NCBI GenBank assembly: GCA_007571275.1 | Contig: RKRS01000256.1 | Location: forward strand, 1 to 18,517 | Length of the DNA stretch: 18,517 nt | Direction of reading: 5' to 3' | DNA from: Dehalococcoidia bacterium | Lineage (GTDB): Bacteria > Chloroflexota > Dehalococcoidia > Bin125 | Part shown: positions 13,642 to 18,517 of the stretch, in pieces | Layout of the letters: each line of letters begins with the position of its first letter | How positions within the stretch are numbered: the first letter of the stretch is position 1 | Position numbers and translations under genes: made by a program | Notes under the pieces: model-generated | What the model saw: only the letters and a program-made list of their open reading frames with translations | What the model was told of the DNA's origin: nothing | The model's database searches: none

Positions 13642-14082
13642 ATGTCGACAACCGTTCTCGGATCGCACCAGGTGCCGCGCTCGTGGCATCTGATCGACGC
13701 CGCCGACCGTCCCCTGGGCCGGTTGGCGACTGAGGTCGCGACGCTGCTGCGCGGCAAGCACAAGCCCGCCTTCCATCCATCGCAGGACATTGGTGACTAC
13801 GTCGTGGTGGTCAATGCCAGCAAAGTCGCGGTGACCGGCCGCAAGCTTGAGCAAAAGATGTATTACCGACACTCAGGGCATCTGGGCAGGCTCAAGGAAA
13901 CCACGCTTAAGGACATGCTGGCCAAGCGCCCCGAGCGAGTGATTGAGCATGCGGTGCGCGGCATGTTGCCCAAGAATCGGCTCGGACGCACGCAATACCG
14001 ACATTTGCGCGTCTATGCCGGCGCTGATCATCCCCACGCGGGGCAGCTGGCTGGCGTCGTCGCCGGCAGTGAAGCGGAGTAA
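13642..14082 (+). CDS. rplM: 50S ribosomal protein L13
   Basis: L13 is an early-assembly 23S rRNA binder. The 146 residues have the usual blocks: RSWHLIDAADRPLGRLATEVA, LLRGKHKPAFHPSQDIGDYVVVVNA in parts, KMYYRHSGHLGRLKE, and the signature AVRGMLPKNRLGR. The end is short and mildly acidic. A purine-rich site (GAGGGAG) lies before the ATG. It is followed 3 nt later by rpsI, its near-universal partner. Confidence 0.98.
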   Translation: MSTTVLGSHQVPRSWHLIDAADRPLGRLATEVATLLRGKHKPAFHPSQDIGDYVVVVNASKVAVTGRKLEQKMYYRHSGHLGRLKETTLKDMLAKRPERVIEHAVRGMLPKNRLGRTQYRHLRVYAGADHPHAGQLAGVVAGSEAE

Positions 14083-14085
14083 TCG

Positions 14086-14484
14086 ATGACCACGGCAGGA
14101 CACTATTACTACGGGCTTGGACGTCGGAAGACCTCGATCGCTCGTGTGCGTCTGTATCCCGGCAACGGACAGATCACCGTGAACGGCAAAGACGCGAGCG
14201 AACTGTTTCGACGGCCCGAGCAGCGCCGCCTGATCGAGGAACCGCTGCGCCACACCGGGATGCAAAACAGCTTCTCGGCCGTCGTTCGTTGTAGCGGCGG
14301 CGGTATGAATGGGTGGGCTGGGGCGATTCGGCTCGGTATTGCGCGTGCGCTGCTGGCCAGCGACGAGACGCTCCGTCGACCGCTGCGTCAGGCCGGGATG
14401 TTGACGCGCGATCCGAGGGCCAAGGAGCGTAAGAAGCCAGGTCTCAAGCGAGCCCGCAAAGCGCCTCAGTACACGAAGCGCTAG
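14086..14484 (+). CDS. rpsI: 30S ribosomal protein S9
   Basis: S9 sits in the 30S head, and its C-terminal tail touches the P-site tRNA anticodon loop. The 132 residues contain YYYGLGRRKTSIARVRLYPG, ITVNGKD, CSGGGMNGWAGAIRLGIARAL split into its usual blocks, and a basic tail ending KAPQYTKR. The terminal KR that reaches the P site is conserved; the residue before it is Thr, where many species have Ser or Phe. It is the last gene of the plus-strand transcript and is followed by a hairpin. Confidence 0.98.
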   Translation: MTTAGHYYYGLGRRKTSIARVRLYPGNGQITVNGKDASELFRRPEQRRLIEEPLRHTGMQNSFSAVVRCSGGGMNGWAGAIRLGIARALLASDETLRRPLRQAGMLTRDPRAKERKKPGLKRARKAPQYTKR

Positions 14485-14511
14485 GAACGACGCGACTGCG
14501 ACGAACCACTT

Positions 14512-14537
14512 CGAGGGCGTCCGTTGGGACGCCCTCG
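14512..14537. terminator. convergent-junction hairpin terminator (probable)
   Basis: An 11-bp perfect stem (CGAGGGCGTCC at 14512-14522, GGACGCCCTCG at 14527-14537) closes on the loop GTTG. It lies 27 nt after rpsI and 21 nt beyond the end of metK, so it can serve both convergent units. Neither side has a real T-run (ATTCTGGTCT on the plus side), so it is not a textbook intrinsic terminator. A second, weaker fold (CTGGGC at 14549-14554 with GCCCAG at 14562-14567) overlaps the end of metK. Confidence 0.75.
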
Positions 14538-14558
14538 CTCATTCTGGTCTGGGCCGGG

Positions 14559-15785
14559 CTAGCCCAGCCCTGCGGCCCTGCGTAGCGCGTCGGCGTGGTG
14601 GTTCTGTTCCCAGGGTAGGTCGAGGTCTGTGCGACCGAAGTGTCCGTAGGCTGCAGTGGGTTCATAGATCGGTCGTTTGAGATCGAGGTGGTGAATGATC
14701 GCCGCCGGTCGCAGATCGAACCGTCCAGACACGAGCGCCATGAGATCGGCGTCGGGGATTCGACCGGTACCGAACGAATGTAACGCGAGGCTGGTCGGCT
14801 CCGGCTTGCCGATGGCGTAGCTCAGCTGTAGCTCCACACGCTCGGCAAGCCCGGCGGCGACGATATTGCGCGCCACGTGGCGAGCAGCGTAGGCGGCGCT
14901 GCGGTCGACCTTGCTGGGATCCTTGCCGGAGAACGCGCCGCCACCATGTCGGGCCATGCCGCCATATGTATCGACGATGATCTTGCGACCGGTGAGGCCA
15001 GCGTCAGCCAGCGGGCCGCCAGTGATGAACTGTCCCGATGGATTGACGTAGATACGCGTGCGCTCATCGAGCATCCCGGACGGGATCACGGCGTCGATCA
15101 CGTGTCGTCGCATGGCTTCGGCGATCTCGGCTTGGCTCACATCCTCGCTGTGCTGGGTACTGACCACGATCGTGTCGATCCTGCTCGGCCGACCGTGTGC
15201 GTATTCCACCGTGACCTGCGCTTTGCCATCAGGTCGGAGCCAGTCGACGACGCTATCACGACGTACCAGGCTGAGCTGCCTGGTCAACAGGTGGGAGAGC
15301 TCAATAGGCAGCGGCATCAGGCTGTCGGTCTCGTCGCAGGCGTAACCGAACATCATGCCCTGATCGCCCGCGCCGTGACGGTCAAATGGATCGTCTCCGC
15401 CGTGCGACGCCTCGCCAGCGAGGCCACGCACCCCGGCGTCAATGTCGGGTGACTGGCGATTGATCGAGAGCATCACTTTGCAGGTATCGGCGTCGATGCC
15501 CCAGCTGCGGTCGGTGTAGCCGATTCGTCGCAGGGTGTTGCGAACGATTTGCTCAACGTCGATGTACGTCGAGGTTGTGATCTCGCCGAAGACCATGACC
15601 AGATCAGACGAGACCGCCGTTTCGCAAGCGACATGAGATTCGGGATCGCCGGCCAGACAGGCGTCGAGCACGGCGTCGGAGATTTGATCGCAGACTTTGT
15701 CAGGGTGACCTTCGGTCACCGACTCAGAGGTCCAGAGCCCGGTAATGCTCTGCCCTTGCGCAATTGGTCGATCGCTATTGCTCAC
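14559..15785 (-). CDS. metK: S-adenosylmethionine synthase
   Basis: Makes S-adenosylmethionine from methionine and ATP, the methyl donor of the cell. The 408-residue protein shows SESVTEGHPDKVCDQISDAVLDA in blocks at the N-terminus (phosphate and Mg binding), signature GAGDQGMMFGYACDE in the middle, and the Gly-rich signature GGGAFSGKDPSKVDRSAAY. The C-terminus has IGKPEPTSL and YGHFGR. The start is GTG at 15785, overlapping the ahcY stop by 4 nt (GTGA). It is the last gene of the minus-strand operon. Confidence 0.98.
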   Translation of the reverse strand: MSNSDRPIAQGQSITGLWTSESVTEGHPDKVCDQISDAVLDACLAGDPESHVACETAVSSDLVMVFGEITTSTYIDVEQIVRNTLRRIGYTDRSWGIDADTCKVMLSINRQSPDIDAGVRGLAGEASHGGDDPFDRHGAGDQGMMFGYACDETDSLMPLPIELSHLLTRQLSLVRRDSVVDWLRPDGKAQVTVEYAHGRPSRIDTIVVSTQHSEDVSQAEIAEAMRRHVIDAVIPSGMLDERTRIYVNPSGQFITGGPLADAGLTGRKIIVDTYGGMARHGGGAFSGKDPSKVDRSAAYAARHVARNIVAAGLAERVELQLSYAIGKPEPTSLALHSFGTGRIPDADLMALVSGRFDLRPAAIIHHLDLKRPIYEPTAAYGHFGRTDLDLPWEQNHHADALRRAAGLG

Positions 15786-17047
15786 GTGCCTTCATCCCAG
15801 GAGTTGAGATAGCGCTGTTGCTCCTCAGACAGGGTGTCGAGCTTTACGCCCATGCTGCTCAGCTTGAGACGGGCGACACTCTGGTCGATCTCGGCCGGGA
15901 TCTCGTGGACGCCAGGCTCGAGCGGCGGATCGGCGCGTAGCAAATGCTCAACCGCGAGGGCCTGGTTGGCAAAGGACATATCCATCACGCTGGCCGGGTG
16001 TCCCTCGGCAGCGGACAGGTTGACCAGGCGACCATCGGCCAGGACGAGTAACTCGCGTCCGTCGGTCGTTACGTGGGCGGTGACGTAGGGTTTGAGTTCG
16101 CGTTGATGTTCGGTGATCTGCGCGAGCGCATTGAGATTGATCTCGTGATTGAAATGGCCAGCGTTGGCCATCATCGCGCCCGACTTCATCTGTGCGAAGT
16201 GTGGTTCGTCGACGACGTGAATATCTCCGGTCGTCGTGATGAAGATGTCGCCTTCGCTGGCGGCGTCGGCCATGGGCATGACGCGGAAGCCATCCATGAC
16301 AGCTTCGAGCGCTCGCAGCGGATCGACCTCCGTCACGATCACGTGCGCTCCCAGTCCATCGGCGCGGGATGCGACGCCGCGACCGCACCAGCCGTAGCCC
16401 GCGACCACCACGGTCTTGCCCGCGAGCAGGACGTTGGTCGCCCGGATGATGCCGTCGAGGGCGCTCTGGCCAGTGCCGTAGCGGTTATCGAAGAAGTGTT
16501 TGGTGGCTGCGTCGTTGACGGCCATGATCGGATAGGCGAGCGCGCCGTCGGCCGCCATGGCGCGGAGTCGGATGACGCCGGTCGTTGTTTCTTCGCAGCC
16601 GCCGCGCACGGCGTCGAGCGCGTCGCGACGATCGCTGTGCAGCGTAGATACCAGATCAGCGCCGTCGTCGATCGTGATCTGCGGCCTGGTATCGATCGCA
16701 TGATGGATGTGTTCGTAGTAGGTCTCGTTGGATTCGCCCTTGATCGCGAACACCTTGATCCCGGCGCGTTCGACCAGGGCCGCCGCCACATCGTCCTGAG
16801 TCGAAAGCGGGTTACTGGCGCAGAGGGTCAGTTCGGCCCCGCCCGCCTGCAAGGCCAGAGCAAGATTGGCGGTCTCGGAGGTGATGTGTAGGCAGCCAGC
16901 GATGCGCAATCCTGCGAATGGTCGCTCAGCGGCGAAGCGGTCGCTGATCTGCGCCGTGACCGGCATCTCGCGCGCTGCCCAGTCGATCCGTTGCTCGCCG
17001 TACTCGGCCAGCCGATGGTTTGCGATGTCGCTGGCTGGTTGACTCAC
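15782..17047 (-). CDS. ahcY: Adenosylhomocysteinase (S-adenosylhomocysteine hydrolase)
   Basis: Splits S-adenosylhomocysteine, the by-product of methyl transfer, into adenosine and homocysteine using bound NAD. The open frame reaches 17098, but GTG 17047 has GGGAGG 10 nt upstream, overlaps the preceding stop in GTGA, and gives a normal N-terminus (DIANHRLAEYGEQRIDWA). The 421-residue protein is the short class without the ~40-residue insertion. Active-site residues are present: H54 (CLHIT), E153 (EETTTG), K183, D187 and N188 (TKHFFDNRYGTGQS), with E153-to-K183 spacing as in the human enzyme. The NAD motif GYGWCGRG starts at 217, and AGHFNHEI follows. The C-terminus ends SWDEGT rather than the HYRY-type end of larger enzymes. 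Confidence 0.97.
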   Translation of the reverse strand: MSQPASDIANHRLAEYGEQRIDWAAREMPVTAQISDRFAAERPFAGLRIAGCLHITSETANLALALQAGGAELTLCASNPLSTQDDVAAALVERAGIKVFAIKGESNETYYEHIHHAIDTRPQITIDDGADLVSTLHSDRRDALDAVRGGCEETTTGVIRLRAMAADGALAYPIMAVNDAATKHFFDNRYGTGQSALDGIIRATNVLLAGKTVVVAGYGWCGRGVASRADGLGAHVIVTEVDPLRALEAVMDGFRVMPMADAASEGDIFITTTGDIHVVDEPHFAQMKSGAMMANAGHFNHEINLNALAQITEHQRELKPYVTAHVTTDGRELLVLADGRLVNLSAAEGHPASVMDMSFANQALAVEHLLRADPPLEPGVHEIPAEIDQSVARLKLSSMGVKLDTLSEEQQRYLNSWDEGT

Positions 17048-17928
17048 GTGCTGACGACCTCCCGCTCGCCGTCCGGACCGCGTCTTCGCGCGACCCATCG
17101 ACGCACAGCGGTAATCAGCGTACCTGTATGTCGCGTTGCAGAGGCCTCAATAATGTCACCAACCTGGCGATATCCGAGTTTGTGATACGCATGCACGGCG
17201 GGCAGGTTTGCGGGATCGACCGACAGGACCACTTCGCCAACCTGCTCCAGCAGCGCGGCGGTCACTGCGGACGTCGCCGTGGTGGCGTGACCTCGCCCAC
17301 GGAATCGGGGATGTGTGAATACGTTGCCGAGGATGGCGATGCCATGCGTTCGCCCGATCGCATGCGTCCCCGCGACGGCGACGAGCCGCGCCTCGTCCAC
17401 GACGCCCCAGTAGCAGCCATTGGCGATGTGCTCGCGTCGGTAGTGAACTGGCTCGCCTTCAGCGTTATAGAGCCGGTTGAGCAGATCGGCGTGCGCACCC
17501 AGCATCGGTTGCGCTTCACGATTGTTGGGTCGGAAGGTCTCGCGCGTGACCAGCATGCGCATCATCCGCGTGATGCGCCGGGCGGTGTAGACAGTCTGCA
17601 GCGCGTCGACGTGGCGCGGATCGGAGATCACGAAGGTGCTGGGATATCCGGGGTGGAGGTTGAGAATGGCCGAGATGCCGTCCGCGGGTCCGGCCAGCGT
17701 CGTGGCATTGCCCAGACCGCCTCGAGAGTGACAGACGACGGACTCGCCGTTGGGGCTGTCGCAGGTGAAAAACTCGGCGTCTGGCCAAGCGTCTTCGTCG
17801 AGCTGGGCGAGCGCATACGCGGCGTTATATCGGTCGGCCTGCAGGCGTTGGCCGAGCGCGTCACGATCCAGCGCACGGGTGATTTCGACCCGACGGCGAG
17901 CATCGCCCAGCCGAATTGAGAGCGCCAT
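17044..17928 (-). CDS. GNAT-family N-acetyltransferase with unassigned N-terminal region
   Basis: The C-terminal part, roughly residues 180-280, is a GNAT/FR47-like acyl-CoA transferase fold: AIAILGNVFTHPRFRGRGHA holds the pyrophosphate-binding loop RFRGRGHA, then a helix (TTATSAVTAALLEQV) and LSVDPANLPAVHAYHKLGYR, the usual Asn/Ala-Tyr-Lys-Leu-Gly-Tyr end. Substrate specificity cannot be read. The first ~170 residues have no motif I recognise. ATG 17928 gives 294 residues and lies 10 nt after the kinase; an ATG at 17979 would give 311 residues and a 41-nt overlap. Neither has a clear ribosome-binding site. The stop overlaps the ahcY GTG by 4 nt, so it is likely co-translated with the methyl-cycle genes. 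Confidence 0.85.
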   Translation of the reverse strand: MALSIRLGDARRRVEITRALDRDALGQRLQADRYNAAYALAQLDEDAWPDAEFFTCDSPNGESVVCHSRGGLGNATTLAGPADGISAILNLHPGYPSTFVISDPRHVDALQTVYTARRITRMMRMLVTRETFRPNNREAQPMLGAHADLLNRLYNAEGEPVHYRREHIANGCYWGVVDEARLVAVAGTHAIGRTHGIAILGNVFTHPRFRGRGHATTATSAVTAALLEQVGEVVLSVDPANLPAVHAYHKLGYRQVGDIIEASATRHTGTLITAVRRWVARRRGPDGEREVVST

Positions 17929-17938
17929 GAAGCAAACG

Positions 17939-18517
17939 TTAGCGGCTAGTTGGGAATAGCGCCGATGCAGGCAGTCCATCGACGGTGATCAGCGGTATCC
18001 GCTCGAAGATCGCTGCGGGGCTGGCCGCCAGGATCCCCTCGGTACCGAACTGTTCGATAGCGAACGATGCCGTAGCGCAGCCCCAGACCGCAGCCTGGAT
18101 TAGGTCATACCCACGAGCGAGGGCGCTCAGCAGCGAGCTGATGAACGTATCGCCGGCGCCCGTCGGATCGATTGCCTGGATACCCGGAACGGCGCTGACC
18201 AACGTGCGGCGATTCCCTTCAAAGATCTCAACGCCGCAGGATGCTTTCTTGAGCGCGAAGACCGCTGGCCCCAGTGATCGAATCTCGCGCCAGGCGGCCA
18301 GTGGTAGGTCTGGGTCGTCTTCAGACCCTTGCCACTGGATCAGGTGGGCGGCTTCGAGCGTGTTGATCGAAACAATGTCCGCGTAACGCATCAGCTCACG
18401 GAACTCGTCTCGACGTTCGGCGACTTCACGTTCGATGGTGTCGAGCGCGACCAGTTCGGGTTCAAGCATCTGATTCATCGCCCGATGATTCTGGTCAGGA
18501 TTACCGGCGGTGAGCAA
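17939..18517 (-). CDS. PfkB-family sugar/nucleoside kinase, C-terminal part (5' end beyond the window)
   Basis: The visible 192 residues are the C-terminal half of a ribokinase-fold (PfkB) kinase. The second PfkB signature is DPTGAGDTFISSLL at about residues 117-130 of the visible part; its GAGD supplies the anion hole and the catalytic Asp. Upstream is ADIVSINTLEAAHL, the strand that usually carries an N-x-x-E Mg/phosphate motif. The helix after the signature (WGCATASFAIEQFGTEGI) resembles nucleoside-kinase members rather than fructokinases. With ahcY and metK downstream, an adenosine or nucleoside kinase is a reasonable inference. Ribokinase or another sugar kinase cannot be excluded without the N-terminal substrate-binding half. 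Confidence 0.85.
   Translation of the reverse strand: MLTAGNPDQNHRAMNQMLEPELVALDTIEREVAERRDEFRELMRYADIVSINTLEAAHLIQWQGSEDDPDLPLAAWREIRSLGPAVFALKKASCGVEIFEGNRRTLVSAVPGIQAIDPTGAGDTFISSLLSALARGYDLIQAAVWGCATASFAIEQFGTEGILAASPAAIFERIPLITVDGLPASALFPTSR

Noticed and set aside
14556..14565. A GGGCTAGCCC palindrome at the metK stop, considered as an operator or recombination site.
   Set aside because: It is short, overlaps the coding end, and is better explained as part of a weak 3' hairpin near the terminator.
16073..17919. Plus-strand frames of about 270-300 codons opposite ahcY and the GNAT gene.
   Set aside because: The minus-strand proteins have clear family motifs; the plus-strand translations are low-information shadows with no ribosome-binding logic.
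1..18517. Mobile elements, CRISPR arrays, tRNA/rRNA genes and SAM riboswitches.
   Set aside because: No repeats, transposase motifs, tRNA cloverleaf or riboswitch core were seen; the leader of the methyl-cycle operon lies beyond the window, so a riboswitch there cannot be judged.

Overview
This GC-rich window is a dense bacterial ribosomal-protein supercluster followed by a convergent methyl-cycle operon. The gene order (rplV-rpsC-rplP-rpmC-rpsQ-rplN-rplX-rplE-rpsH-rplF-rplR-rpsE-rpmD-rplO-secY-adk-map-infA-rpsM-rpsK-rpsD-rpoA-rplQ-truA-rplM-rpsI) is the S10/spc/alpha string with the truA-rplM-rpsI tail seen in Chloroflexota, Firmicutes and Actinobacteria. Chloroflexota or a neighbouring lineage is my best guess from several features together: L24 with four cysteines, S4 with a zinc finger, a long IF-1 N-terminus, and a short Thermotoga/archaeal-type AhcY. 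This is inference; no rRNA or other marker settles it.

Region 1 (1-14484, plus strand) holds 26 co-directional genes, the first cut by the window edge. Gaps are short and many genes overlap or abut (TGATG, TAATG, GTGA), which points to one translationally coupled transcript. It supplies 30S and 50S proteins, the SecY channel, adenylate kinase, methionine aminopeptidase, IF-1, RNA polymerase alpha and tRNA pseudouridine synthase A. Two genes usually found in this order are missing: rpsN (S14) between rplE and rpsH, and rpmJ (L36) between infA and rpsM. Several proteins carry acidic C-terminal tails (S3, L29, S17, S5, L15, L17, RpoA). SecY has an acidic insertion of more than 100 residues in its outward-facing TM7-TM8 loop.

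Region 2 (14485-14558) is the convergent junction. It contains a perfect 11-bp hairpin that probably ends transcription from both sides.

Region 3 (14559-18517, minus strand) reads pfkB-family sugar/nucleoside kinase (cut by the window edge) -> GNAT acetyltransferase -> ahcY -> metK, with 4-nt GTGA overlaps at the last two junctions. MetK makes S-adenosylmethionine and AhcY splits the S-adenosylhomocysteine left after methyl transfer. The kinase could remove the adenosine product, so the set looks like a SAM-recycling operon. The role of the GNAT protein is unknown.

I see no tRNA, rRNA, CRISPR array, insertion sequence or phage gene, and no gene-free stretch longer than 76 nt. Most of the window is ordinary housekeeping. 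The points worth checking are the SecY insertion, the missing rpsN and rpmJ, the RpoA tail, and the GNAT/kinase partners of the SAM cycle.
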